Origin: Planotetraspora mira
GTDB lineage: Bacteria > Actinomycetota > Actinomycetes > Streptosporangiales > Streptosporangiaceae
Reading direction: 5' to 3'
Length of the DNA: 64,000 bases
Assembly (NCBI RefSeq): GCF_016863275.1
Contig: NZ_BOOO01000027.1
Location: forward strand, 62,001-126,000
Positions 43,029 through 50,857 of this stretch are shown piece after piece. The translations under genes were made by a program, and so were the position numbers. Position 1 is the first letter of the stretch. The number at the start of each line of letters is the position of its first letter. The notes beneath the pieces are model-generated. The model had not been told where the DNA came from. It searched no databases and saw nothing but the letters and a program-made list of their open reading frames with translations.

Positions 43029-43871
43029 GTGCACGGATACACCAAAGGCCAGGTTCGTTCGGGCGACGGGACGGCGATCGGGTACCGGCGAGTCGGCCGC
43101 GGCCCCGGACTGATCCTCATGCACGGCGGGATGCTGGCCGCGCAGCACCTCATGAAGCTCGCCGGCGCCCTGTCGGACGATTTCACCGTCCACGTGCCCG
43201 ACCGGCGTGGACGCGGGCTCAGCGGACCCCACGGGGACGACTTCGGCGTCACGCGGGAGGTCGAAGACCTCCAGGCGCTGGTCGCGGAGACCGAGGCCAC
43301 GCGGGTCTTCGGCCTGAGCTCAGGTGCGCTCGTCGCGCTGCGCACGGCCCTCGTCATGCCCGAGATCGACCGGCTCGCCCTGTACGAGCCCCCGTTGTCT
43401 CTGGCGGGTTCGGTGCCGATGGACTGGGTGCCGCGCTACGACCGGGAGGTCGCCGCGGGCAAGATCGGCTCAGCCCTGGTCACGGTGATGAAGGGCCTGG
43501 GCGCAGAACCGGTGTTCGTGCGCGTCCCGCGATTCGTCCTCGTGCCGCTCATGGCGTTCGGCTCGGGCCTGCGGCGCGACCTTCCGGAAGACGACGTGCC
43601 CGTCGCCGAACTCGTCCCCACGCAGCACTACGACATGCACATCATCAGGGAAGTGGCCGACACCCTCGAGGATTACGCCACGCTCAGGGCGAGCGTGCTG
43701 CTCCTCGGCGGGACGAGGAGTCCCGCCTACTTCGACGCCGCGCTGCAGAGACTCGCCGCCGTGGTGCCGCATGCGCGGAGCATCACTCTGCCGGGCGTCG
43801 GGCACTCGGCGCCGGACGACGACCCCCTCGTGGTGGCCCAGGCTCTGCGTGACTTCTTCGGCGCGCGATGA
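43029..43871 (+). CDS. Alpha/beta-hydrolase fold protein
   Basis: 280-aa hydrolase: oxyanion HGG in LILMHGGMLAAQHL (about 33-46), VPDRRGRGLSGPHG, nucleophile elbow FGLSSGALVALR (Ser about 101-102; GLSSG), acid near DDYATL/LLGGTRSP and a final histidine in LPGVGHSAPDDD (about 260). GTG 43029 follows GGAGGG by 7 nt. It is divergent from the TetR gene that probably regulates it. Esterase or epoxide-hydrolase-like; substrate unknown. Confidence 0.87.
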   Translation: MHGYTKGQVRSGDGTAIGYRRVGRGPGLILMHGGMLAAQHLMKLAGALSDDFTVHVPDRRGRGLSGPHGDDFGVTREVEDLQALVAETEATRVFGLSSGALVALRTALVMPEIDRLALYEPPLSLAGSVPMDWVPRYDREVAAGKIGSALVTVMKGLGAEPVFVRVPRFVLVPLMAFGSGLRRDLPEDDVPVAELVPTQHYDMHIIREVADTLEDYATLRASVLLLGGTRSPAYFDAALQRLAAVVPHARSITLPGVGHSAPDDDPLVVAQALRDFFGAR

Positions 43872-43948
43872 CGGGCGCCTTGCCGTGGTTCGTCAGCGCG
43901 GCCTTCGCGTCGGCGTCGGCGACGGTGTCGTTCCACAGCCGGTTCCCA

Positions 43949-43978
43949 ATTGCAAAGAACTTGCAATAGCCCTAATAT
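43949..43978 (+). promoter_or_regulatory. Nur box and promoter of the nickel transporter gene
   Basis: TTGCAA-AGAAC-TTGCAA at 43950-43966 matches the Nur (nickel-responsive Fur homologue) operator known from Streptomyces, TTGCAA-N5-TTGCAA. A -10-like TAATAT lies at 43973-43978, 17 nt after the first TTGCAA, so the box covers the -35 region. Nickel-bound Nur would repress the downstream transporter. Confidence 0.8.
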
Positions 43979-44003
43979 CCGGAATGTCCGGAGGGGGGCT
44001 CCT

Positions 44004-45119
44004 ATGGGAAGTACGGCGGCCACAATAAGGCGCCGAATGTCGGGGATGTCGCGCGAGGAGTGGATTCGCATAGCGGGAATGGCGGCCTTCGTCATCGCCC
44101 TGCACATCGCCGGCTGGTTCTCCCTCCTCGCGCTGGTCGTCCCGCAGCACTACCAGCTCGGTGCGTCCGGCGCCTTCACCGTGGGCCTGGGCCTCACCGC
44201 GTACACGCTGGGCATGCGGCACGCCTTCGACGCCGACCACATCGCCGCCATCGACAACACGACCAGGAAGCTGATGGCCGACGGGCAGCGCCCCCTTTCC
44301 GTGGGGTTCTGGTTCTCCCTCGGCCACTCCTCGATCGTGTTCGGCCTGTGCCTGCTCCTGAGCCTCGGCGTGCGGACCCTGGCCGGCCAGGTCGAGAGCG
44401 AGTCCTCCACCCTGCAGAACGTGACCGGGCTCATCGGCACGCTCGTGTCGGGCGTCTTCCTCGTGATCATCGCGCTGATCAACACGGTGGTCCTGTGGGG
44501 GATCCTCAAGGTGTTCCGTCAGATGCGCAGGGGCGCCTTCGACGAAGCAGCCCTGGAGGAGCAGCTCAACAAGCGCGGGTTCATGAACCGGATCCTGTCC
44601 GGCGCCACCAAGGCGGTGCGCAAGCCCTGGCACATGTATCCGATCGGCCTGCTGTTCGGGCTGGGATTCGACACGGCCACCGAGGTGTCCCTGCTGGTCC
44701 TCGCCGGCGGCGCGGCCGTGTTCAACCTGCCCTGGTACGCCGTGCTGACGCTGCCCGTGTTGTTCGCCGCCGGGATGAGCCTGCTCGACTCCATCGACGG
44801 CTGCTTCATGAACTTCGCGTACGGCTGGGCCTTCTCCAAGCCGGTCCGCAAGGTCTACTACAACATCACGATCACGGCGCTGTCGGTCGCGGTCGCGGTC
44901 ATCATCGGAGCGGTCGAACTACTCGGGCTGCTGGCGGACAAGCTCGGGATCGAGACCGGCCCGCTGGCCGCGATCGCCGGTCTCGACCTGAACTACGTGG
45001 GTTACGGGATCGTCGCGCTGTTCGTGCTCACCTGGGTCGTCGCGCTGGCCGTCTGGCGTTTCGGTCGGATCGAGCAGCGATGGTCGGCCTCGGTGCGGCC
45101 GGCCGACGCCGACGCGTGA
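44004..45119 (+). CDS. Nickel/cobalt permease, NiCoT family (HoxN/NixA type)
   Basis: 371-aa single-component transporter with eight helices. Signature RHAFDADHIAAIDNTTRK (about 71-88; the HX4DH metal motif), LGFDTATEVSLL (second signature), and GMSLLDSIDGCFMNFAYGWAF are intact. ATG 44004 is preceded by GGAGGGGGG. A Nur box over its promoter supports nickel as the substrate. It may supply urease, hydrogenase or Ni-superoxide dismutase, none of which is in this window. Confidence 0.93.
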   Translation: MGSTAATIRRRMSGMSREEWIRIAGMAAFVIALHIAGWFSLLALVVPQHYQLGASGAFTVGLGLTAYTLGMRHAFDADHIAAIDNTTRKLMADGQRPLSVGFWFSLGHSSIVFGLCLLLSLGVRTLAGQVESESSTLQNVTGLIGTLVSGVFLVIIALINTVVLWGILKVFRQMRRGAFDEAALEEQLNKRGFMNRILSGATKAVRKPWHMYPIGLLFGLGFDTATEVSLLVLAGGAAVFNLPWYAVLTLPVLFAAGMSLLDSIDGCFMNFAYGWAFSKPVRKVYYNITITALSVAVAVIIGAVELLGLLADKLGIETGPLAAIAGLDLNYVGYGIVALFVLTWVVALAVWRFGRIEQRWSASVRPADADA

Positions 45120-45161
45120 CCCCGGCGCGCTCACTCCTGAGCGCGGACGCGCCGGGTGCGG

Positions 45162-46010
45162 TCACACGGGGGAGAAGTCGCCGGCGTGCTCGCGCGCCCA
45201 TTCGCGGAACGTCCGCGCCGGGGTGCCCGTGACCTCCTCCACCGTGTGCGTCACCCGCTCCGGCTCGGCGACGAGCGAGGCCCAGTACCCCAGCGCGCCG
45301 TCGACGAAGGCGGGGTCGCCCCACGAGGTCAGCAGTTGCTCCCGCGCCTGCTCAGGGGGCAACTCCTCCCAGCGCACGGACCGGCCGATCTCCTCGCCGA
45401 TGATGCGCACCTGATCGGCCTGAGTGACCGACTCCGGTCCCGTGAGGACGTATTTCGCGCCCGCGTGGCCGTCCTCGAGGAGGGCTCGCGCCGCCACGGC
45501 CGCGATGTCCCGCTCGTGGATCAGCGACCGGGGCGCCGCGCCGTACGGCCATCGCACGACGCCCTCGGCGCGGATCTGGTCCGCCCACCCGAGGGTGTTG
45601 GCCGCGAGGCCGCCCACGCGGAGGAAGGTCCAGTCGAGCGTCGACCGCTCGATGAGGTGCTCGACCTCGCCCCAGATCCCGTTCTCCTCGGGTTCCAGGT
45701 CGTCGCGCACCGACATCGCGGAGAAGTAGACGACATGGCGGGCGTGCCCGGCGAGTGCGTCCACCACCGCGGGCGCCGCCTCGGCGGTCAGGAACGGCCA
45801 GAGCAGGAAGACCGACGTCACCCCGTCCAGCGCGGCGTCGAGCGTGCCCGGATCGGTGAGGTCGCCCTGGACGGCGCGCACTCCGGCGGGGAGACCTCCG
45901 GCCGTCGGCCTGCGGGCAAGGGCCCGTACGCCGGCTCCGGCGTCCCGCAGATGGGAGACGACGTGCCTCCCCACGTTGCCGGTGGCGCCGATCACCAGGA
46001 AATCAGGCAT
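45162..46010 (-). CDS. NmrA-like NAD(P)H-binding oxidoreductase
   Basis: 282-aa atypical SDR: FLVIGATGNVGRHVVSHL at residues 4-21, VVYFSAMSV near 101 and a GDL motif at 59. It is similar to QorB/NmrA quinone-reductase-like proteins. It is divergent from soxR with one SoxR-type element between them, and an NmrA-like gene is a known SoxR target in Streptomyces coelicolor, so detoxification of redox-active compounds is likely. ATG 46010 has GAGGGG upstream. Confidence 0.88.
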   Translation of the reverse strand: MPDFLVIGATGNVGRHVVSHLRDAGAGVRALARRPTAGGLPAGVRAVQGDLTDPGTLDAALDGVTSVFLLWPFLTAEAAPAVVDALAGHARHVVYFSAMSVRDDLEPEENGIWGEVEHLIERSTLDWTFLRVGGLAANTLGWADQIRAEGVVRWPYGAAPRSLIHERDIAAVAARALLEDGHAGAKYVLTGPESVTQADQVRIIGEEIGRSVRWEELPPEQAREQLLTSWGDPAFVDGALGYWASLVAEPERVTHTVEEVTGTPARTFREWAREHAGDFSPV

Positions 46011-46091
46011 GGGAATCCCCTCATATGTCGAGACCGCCGGCCGCATCGGCCGGCGGGAGGAACCCGCGCGGGAACCTCAGGGAAAGGCTCG

Positions 46092-46115
46092 GACTTAAAC
46101 AATGGTGTAAGTCAA
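46092..46115. promoter_or_regulatory. SoxR-type promoter element between soxR and the NmrA-like gene
   Basis: Minus strand TTGACTT-N2-AC-N4-GTT-N-AAGTC; the GACTTA/TAAGTC arms are symmetric. It shares all fixed positions with the element at 4502-4525. It lies 81 bp before the NmrA-like ATG and 15 bp before the soxR GTG. Confidence 0.7.
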
Positions 46116-46129
46116 GCTAGGGTGATCGC

Positions 46130-46606
46130 GTGACGTCGTTACCGAGGGAGGCCGGCGAGCTGACGATCGGCGAGCTGGCAGGACGCAGCGGTGTGCCGGC
46201 GACGACGCTGCGGTTCTACGAGCGGCAGGGCCTGCTCCAAAGCCGCCGCACCCCAGGGAACCAGCGCAGGTACGGCAGGGCGGCACTGGGGAGGATCGCG
46301 TTCATCCGCGCCTCGCAGAGCGCCGGCGTGCCGCTGGCGATGATCGGGGAAGTCCTCGCGTTCCTTCCCGAAGGCGCCGCTCCGACCAAGGGGTTCTGGA
46401 TCAGGGCCGCCCAGTGCTGGAGCACACACCTCGACGAGCGCATATCGCGGTTGGAGCGCGCCCGCGAGGCGTTCGGCGGCTGCGCGAACTGCGGCTGTCT
46501 GGCGTTCGACCGGTGCGCCCTGGTGAACCCGGGCGCGGACGCGGCCGATCGGGCCGTCGACGACGCGGGGGACCGGGATCAGCCCTCCGCCTACTCCCGG
46601 ATGTGA
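46130..46606 (+). CDS. soxR: Redox-sensitive MerR-family activator SoxR
   Basis: 158-aa MerR-family protein: HTH ELTIGELAGRSGVPATTLRFYERQGLL (residues 10-36), dimerisation helix, and the [2Fe-2S] cysteine cluster CANCGCLAFDRC with CX2CXCX5C spacing (Cys118, 121, 123, 129), the same spacing as E. coli SoxR. GTG start at 46130. In actinomycetes SoxR responds directly to redox-active antibiotics and quinones rather than superoxide. Its 3' end overlaps the convergent MarR gene by 16 bp. Likely targets in the window are the divergent NmrA-like gene and the QOR gene at 3489-4457. Confidence 0.93.
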   Translation: MTSLPREAGELTIGELAGRSGVPATTLRFYERQGLLQSRRTPGNQRRYGRAALGRIAFIRASQSAGVPLAMIGEVLAFLPEGAAPTKGFWIRAAQCWSTHLDERISRLERAREAFGGCANCGCLAFDRCALVNPGADAADRAVDDAGDRDQPSAYSRM

Positions 46607-47040
46607 CTCAGGGCCCGGATGAACGCGTCGAGGTCGGCCGGGTCGACGTGGTCTATGACGTGACGGCGAACGCTCGCGAGATGGCTCGGGTAGGCGTCCT
46701 CAAGACGGCGGAACCCGGCCTCGGTGAGCACCGCGAACGATCCTCTGCCGTCCTCGGCGCACTTGCGGCGCTCGACGAATCCGTGGGCGGCGAGCCGGTC
46801 GACGATGCGCGTCATCCCGGCGGGGGTGAAGCTGCGTACCGACGCCAGCTCGCTCATTCGGAGCTGCCGGTCGGGCGCCTCGGACAATTGCACCAGCACG
46901 CCGTACTCGCTCACGCTCATGCCATGGCTGGCCATGAGGTCGGCGTCCAGGGCGCGCGGAAGGACGACCATCGCTTGAGCCAGCGCCCGCCAGGCGGCCT
47001 CTTCCTGAGCTGACAGGGGCTGGGGGTGTGTGGCTGCCAT
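46591..47040 (-). CDS. MarR-family transcriptional regulator
   Basis: 149-aa winged-helix regulator with recognition region RMSELASVRSFTPAGMTRIVDRLAAHGFVERR (about 62-93) and wing AEDGRGSFAVLTEAG. ATG 47040. It is divergent from an NADPH-dependent FMN reductase gene with TAGTT-type repeats between, so it likely represses that gene and itself in response to phenolic or quinone stress. It holds no cysteine pair typical of redox MarR proteins other than one near residue 94. Confidence 0.9.
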   Translation of the reverse strand: MAATHPQPLSAQEEAAWRALAQAMVVLPRALDADLMASHGMSVSEYGVLVQLSEAPDRQLRMSELASVRSFTPAGMTRIVDRLAAHGFVERRKCAEDGRGSFAVLTEAGFRRLEDAYPSHLASVRRHVIDHVDPADLDAFIRALSHIRE

Positions 47041-47084
47041 GGCCCCAGTCTACTTCTTTGACTAAGCAACGACCGTGCTACCTT

Positions 47085-47106
47085 TTAGTTAGTTCAGCAA
47101 CTAGTT
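47085..47106. promoter_or_regulatory. MarR operator-like repeats
   Basis: TTAGTTAGTT-CAGC-AACTAGTT, an imperfect dyad with AGTT/AACT half-sites, between the divergent MarR and FMN reductase genes. A TTGACT box (47058-47063) precedes it on the plus strand. Confidence 0.6.
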
Positions 47107-47183
47107 GGGGCGCGCCGCCTTGACCTGCCCATTCGTCCCCCCGAACGGGCGAGCGCCCCGGCCTGAAAGAGAGTGCATCTTCC

Positions 47184-47750
47184 GTGACCAAGATCGCGAT
47201 CATCATCGGCAGCACCCGCCCCGGCCGCAACGGCGAGGCTGTGGCCAAGTGGGTCCACGAGCACGCCAGCAAGCGCACCGACGCCCAGTTCGAGCTGGTC
47301 GACCTGAAGGACTACAACCTGCCCCACCTCGACGAGGCCATCCCCCCGTCGATGGGCCAGTACTCCCAGCCGCACACCCACGAGTGGGCCGCGAAGATCG
47401 CGTCCTACGACGGCTACATCTTCGTGACGCCGGAGTACAACCACTCCACGTCCGGCGCCCTGAAGAACGCCATTGACTTCCTGTACGGCGAGTGGAACAA
47501 CAAGGCGGCCGGCTTCGTCAGCTACGGCTCCGTCGGCGGCACCCGGGCAGTGGAGCACCTTCGCCTGATCATGGCCGAGCTGCAGATCGCGGACGTGCGC
47601 GCGCAGGTGGCGCTGTCGCTGGCCACGGACTTCGAGAACTACCACATCTTCACCCCGGCGGCCTACCACGAGGACAACCTCACCACCCTGTTCGACCAGC
47701 TGGTCGCCTGGAGCCGCGCCCTGGAGCCGCTCCGCGCGCCGGCCGTCTGA
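47184..47750 (+). CDS. NADPH-dependent FMN reductase / NAD(P)H quinone reductase
   Basis: 188-aa flavodoxin-fold reductase: FMN phosphate loop IIGSTRPGRNGEAVAKW (residues 8-24), VTPEYNHSTSGALKNAIDFLY (about 76-96; the TPEYN and ALKNAID motifs) and VSYGSVGGTRAVEHLR. GTG start at 47184. Probably under the divergent MarR protein. Role: two-electron reduction of quinones or supply of reduced FMN. Confidence 0.93.
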   Translation: MTKIAIIIGSTRPGRNGEAVAKWVHEHASKRTDAQFELVDLKDYNLPHLDEAIPPSMGQYSQPHTHEWAAKIASYDGYIFVTPEYNHSTSGALKNAIDFLYGEWNNKAAGFVSYGSVGGTRAVEHLRLIMAELQIADVRAQVALSLATDFENYHIFTPAAYHEDNLTTLFDQLVAWSRALEPLRAPAV

Positions 47751-47820
47751 GGTTCCCGGACAACGGCGCGCCGTACCGTGGTGACGCCGTCGGGCGCGCC
47801 GTACCGCGGCGTCGCCGGGT

Positions 47821-47863
47821 GAAGCCGTTCCCCGTGGTGAAACACACCGCGGGGGGCGGCTTC
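47821..47863. terminator. Stem-loop between FMN reductase and DUF4180 genes
   Basis: GAAGCCG and CGGCTTC (47821-47827, 47857-47863) enclose CCCCGTGGTG and CACCGCGGGG (47830-47839, 47845-47854) with a 5-nt loop. A strong bidirectional hairpin in the gap between convergent genes. Confidence 0.65.
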
Positions 47864-47914
47864 ATCGTTCGGGCCGCGGACGGAGAATGGGAGCCGGGCG
47901 CCCTCCCCGCCGCC

Positions 47915-48298
47915 TCACCCGCCGGCGGAGCCGGCGCCTGCCAGCCGGTTGGCGAGGGACTCGGCGTCGGGGACGAACCACGTCTGCGCGCCCCTGTTGC
48001 TCTCGTACACGAAGTCGCGCAGAGCGGGGCTCGCGGTCGTGTGCCGCGACACGTCACCGAGTACGGCCAGGCCCAGCCGGTAGTTGACGAACTTCTGGAT
48101 GATCTCGCCGGCGACGCGCGTGCGAAGCCGGAAGAACTCCTCGGAGAAACGGCTCGCGGGCACGGCGACCCACTCGGCGCCGGCGCCGAACGCCTCGCCG
48201 ATGAGGTCCAGCGCGTCACGCTCGCCACGCAGAACCGGCCCGTCAGGCTCGCAGACGAGCACGGGGACACCACTGATGTGCCGGAGCGAGTCAGACAT
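47915..48298 (-). CDS. DUF4180 domain protein
   Basis: 127-aa single-domain protein: ISGVPVLVCEPDGPVLRGERDALDLIGEAFGAGAEWVAVPASRFSEEFFRL covers the DUF4180 core, with a C-terminal block ALRDFVYESNRGAQTWFVPDAESL. Function of the family is unknown; it often lies beside regulators or hydrolases. Here it is the last gene of a three-gene minus-strand operon and overlaps the hydrolase by 8 bp. Confidence 0.87.
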   Translation of the reverse strand: MSDSLRHISGVPVLVCEPDGPVLRGERDALDLIGEAFGAGAEWVAVPASRFSEEFFRLRTRVAGEIIQKFVNYRLGLAVLGDVSRHTTASPALRDFVYESNRGAQTWFVPDAESLANRLAGAGSAGG

Positions 48299-49148
48299 GG
48301 TGCCGGGTCCCCTCCGTCGCCCGCAGGAACTCGAGGATCCGCGTGGCCTGTCCCCGCAGGAGGTGCCCGGCCTCCGGCAGCAGGTCGACCGTCGCCTGCG
48401 GCACGTTCCGCGCCATACGCCGGCGGGTGCCGTACGAGTCGAGCATGGTGTCCCTGCCGCCGACGATCACCAGGACGGGCTTGGTCAGGCGCCGCAGCAG
48501 GTCGTCGCCGAACACGGGGGCGATGAGCATGACGAAGTCGGCGAGGGCCCGTGCGCCCTCAGGCTCCTGGTGGGGCTCCGCGGGCGGCCGGGCTCCGAGG
48601 GCGAACCGCATCAGCGCCCGCCGTCCGCGTCGCCCGAACGGCGCCAGCAGCAGTGCCGCGACCAGCACGCCGTACTTCTGCCTGCCGATGCCGCCGGGGC
48701 ACAGCAGGACCAGGCGGTCGATCCGCTCCGGACGCCGGGTCGCGTAGTCGACGGCCAGCCATCCGCCGAGCGAGACTCCCGCGACCGACGCGTGCTCGAC
48801 GTGGAGCGCGTCCAGCACGTCGTCGAGCCACGACGCGTAGGCGTCCGACCCGAGGGCGGGTCGCGACGGCGCGCTGAGACCCGGCTCGCCGATCATGTCG
48901 ATCGCGTGGACGCGGAAGCGCGCGGACCAGACGGCGGCGTCGGCCGCCCACATCGCGGTGTTCGCCTTCGACCCGTGCAGCAGCACCAGAGGCGGGGCGT
49001 CCCGTGGTCCGCAGGACACGACGAACGTCTCGCCCTCACGGGTCGGGACGCGCAGGTGCTCGCTGGGCACCGGCCAGTGCTCCAGGAACTCGCGGTAGCG
49101 CCGCTCCACTTCCCGCGCGCCCTCCGCCGAGGTGTACAGGGAGTTCAT
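48291..49148 (-). CDS. Alpha/beta hydrolase
   Basis: 285-aa hydrolase with oxyanion LLHGSKANTAMW (about 55-66), nucleophile elbow AGVSLGGWLAVDYA (Ser about 123), acid in VIVGGRDTMLDS (about 231) and a final histidine in LPEAGHLLRGQ (about 262). It overlaps the upstream HTH gene by 4 nt (ATGA) and the downstream DUF4180 gene by 8 nt, so all three are co-expressed. The substrate is unknown. Confidence 0.9.
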   Translation of the reverse strand: MNSLYTSAEGAREVERRYREFLEHWPVPSEHLRVPTREGETFVVSCGPRDAPPLVLLHGSKANTAMWAADAAVWSARFRVHAIDMIGEPGLSAPSRPALGSDAYASWLDDVLDALHVEHASVAGVSLGGWLAVDYATRRPERIDRLVLLCPGGIGRQKYGVLVAALLLAPFGRRGRRALMRFALGARPPAEPHQEPEGARALADFVMLIAPVFGDDLLRRLTKPVLVIVGGRDTMLDSYGTRRRMARNVPQATVDLLPEAGHLLRGQATRILEFLRATEGTRHHV

Positions 49149-49579
49149 GGCCGCTCTCCCACGATGACATCGATGATTTTGAGCAGGTCCGCCGTGGTGT
49201 CCAGCCCGCCCAGGAGGATGATCTTCAATCCGGCCCTCTCCTCGTCATAGACGATCTCGACGTGCACTCGTTCGCCGTCGCGGGGATGGGCGACGGATGC
49301 CGTGACCAAGGTGCTCAGGCGGTTCATCGTGGCCCTGTCCACGGCGTCGATCTGCACGACGCTGGTCACCTCGGTGCGCCGGTGACGCGGCGCGTCCTCC
49401 CGTGCGGGCTTGGGCACCGGATGTCCGGTGAACGCCTCCAGGTCCTCGCGGGCGATCCGGTACTGCCTGCCGATGCGGACCGCCTTCAAGCGCCCGTCGC
49501 GGACGTAGCCGCGAACGGTCTTCACGTGGAGGCCCAGAAGATCGGCCACCTGGTCCACCGAATAGAGCTGGTCGGGCAC
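49145..49579 (-). CDS. Excisionase-type helix-turn-helix regulator
   Basis: 144-aa protein with an N-terminal HTH_17 (excisionase/MerR-like) domain, LYSVDQVADLLGLHVKTVRGYVRDGRLKAVRIGRQYRIAREDLEAFTG (5-52), and a C-terminal domain of about 75 residues (SVVQIDAVDRATMNRLSTLV ... GLKIILLGGLDTTADLLKIIDVIV) that looks like a small sensory or dimerisation domain. Despite the excisionase-type fold there is no integrase nearby; it is the first gene of the HTH-hydrolase-DUF4180 operon and probably its regulator. Confidence 0.82.
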   Translation of the reverse strand: MPDQLYSVDQVADLLGLHVKTVRGYVRDGRLKAVRIGRQYRIAREDLEAFTGHPVPKPAREDAPRHRRTEVTSVVQIDAVDRATMNRLSTLVTASVAHPRDGERVHVEIVYDEERAGLKIILLGGLDTTADLLKIIDVIVGERP

Positions 49580-49587
49580 CGTTACAT

Positions 49588-49649
49588 CCCCTTATCCCTT
49601 AACTTCCTCAACAGGATTGCATATAAGGGAAGGTTAGGGAAGTTGAGGG
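49588..49649. promoter_or_regulatory. CCCTTA/TAAGGG repeats upstream of the HTH operon
   Basis: CCCTTAT-CCCTTAACTTCC (49588-49606) faces ATAAGGG-AAGGTTAGGGAAG (49623-49643) as an imperfect interrupted inverted repeat, starting 8 bp upstream of the HTH gene start. The A+T-rich GCATATAA between could be a -10 box. Likely autoregulatory site. Confidence 0.55.
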
Positions 49650-49855
49650 CACATCGTATGCTCGGAACCACCATCGGGGCCGGTGATTCCACGACGGATC
49701 ATCCGTAATTCGGTTGACTCTTCCCGTGCCGGAGGCTCCAGACTTGGCTCGGCCGGCCGGCCCGGGCCCACGACAGGTGCCGGCCACTGCCCATTCACCC
49801 CTTCGCCCGTCGGCACGGCCGACGGCATGAGGGCTCTCAGAACGGAGAGGAACCA

Positions 49856-50821
49856 GTGATCATCGAAGCGCACGGGTTGCGCAAGACGTTCACCGCCAAA
49901 CGGGGTCGCGGCAAGACCGAGCAGGTCGAGGCGGTCAGGGGCGTCGACCTGGAGGTCGAGGCAGGGCAGATCTTCGCCGTGCTCGGTCCAAACGGCGCGG
50001 GCAAGACCACCACGATCAGGATGCTCGCCACACTCATCCCGCCCACCGCGGGGACCGCCACCGTCGCGGGCCACGACGTGGCCAAGGAGCCCGGCAAGGT
50101 GCGGGAGAACATCGGCTACGTCGGCCAGGCCGGCGGCGTGGACGAGAACGCCCCGGGACGGGACGGACTCGTCCTCGCCGCGCGGCTCGGAGGCATGTCC
50201 CGGAAGCAGGCGGAGTCCCGCAGTGAGGAACTGCTCACCTCCTTCAGCCTGACCGAGTTCGCCGACCGGCCGATCAAGACGCTCTCCGGCGGACAGAAGC
50301 GTCGCTTCGCCCTCGCCATCGGGCTCGTGAACCGGCCGCCGCTGTTCTTCCTCGACGAGCCGACCACCGGTCTCGACCCGCAGAACCGCGCCAACCTCTG
50401 GGACGAGGTCCGCGCCCTGCGCAAGCAGGGAACCAGCGTGTTGCTGACCACGCACTACCTGGAGGAGGCCGACGCGCTCTGCGACCGGCTGGTCATCATC
50501 GACCACGGCCTGGTCGTCGCCGAGGGCAGGCCCGACGACCTGAAGAAGGAGATCGCGGGCGACGTCGTCACGCTCAGGCTGGGAGACGCCGCGAACGAGC
50601 CGGCCCAGGCGCTCCTGTCCGCCGAGCCGTACGTGAGGGAGGTGCGCACCGAGGACGAGACGTTGCGCGTCTACGTCGACGACGGTGAGCACAACCTGCC
50701 GCACCTGCTGCGCGCCCTGGAGGCCGGCGGGCTCGGCATCCAGTCCATCTCCCTCGACCGGGCGACGCTCGACGACGTCTTCCTCCGTCACACCGGCCGA
50801 TCCCTCCGCGACGCCGACTGA
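49856..50821 (+). CDS. ABC transporter ATP-binding protein (DrrA-like)
   Basis: 321-aa ATPase: Walker [14 protein letters not shown] (about 43-55), signature TLSGGQKRRFALA (about 143), Walker B LFFLDEPTTGLDP (about 163), H-loop TTHYLEEAD, and a DrrA-type C-terminal extension ending LDDVFLRHTGRS. GTG 49856 follows GGAGAGG. The permease starts 36 bp downstream and a divergent-end TetR gene lies beyond it. The second exporter of this type in the window; substrate unknown. Confidence 0.94.
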   Translation: MIIEAHGLRKTFTAKRGRGKTEQVEAVRGVDLEVEAGQIFAVLGPNGAGKTTTIRMLATLIPPTAGTATVAGHDVAKEPGKVRENIGYVGQAGGVDENAPGRDGLVLAARLGGMSRKQAESRSEELLTSFSLTEFADRPIKTLSGGQKRRFALAIGLVNRPPLFFLDEPTTGLDPQNRANLWDEVRALRKQGTSVLLTTHYLEEADALCDRLVIIDHGLVVAEGRPDDLKKEIAGDVVTLRLGDAANEPAQALLSAEPYVREVRTEDETLRVYVDDGEHNLPHLLRALEAGGLGIQSISLDRATLDDVFLRHTGRSLRDAD

Positions 50822-50857
50822 GACTTCAGGACTCGGCCAAGAACCGATAGGACCCCC

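Noticed and set aside
49145-49579. Phage or integrative-element excisionase
   Set aside because: No integrase, att site or phage gene nearby; the protein has an extra domain and heads an operon with a hydrolase.
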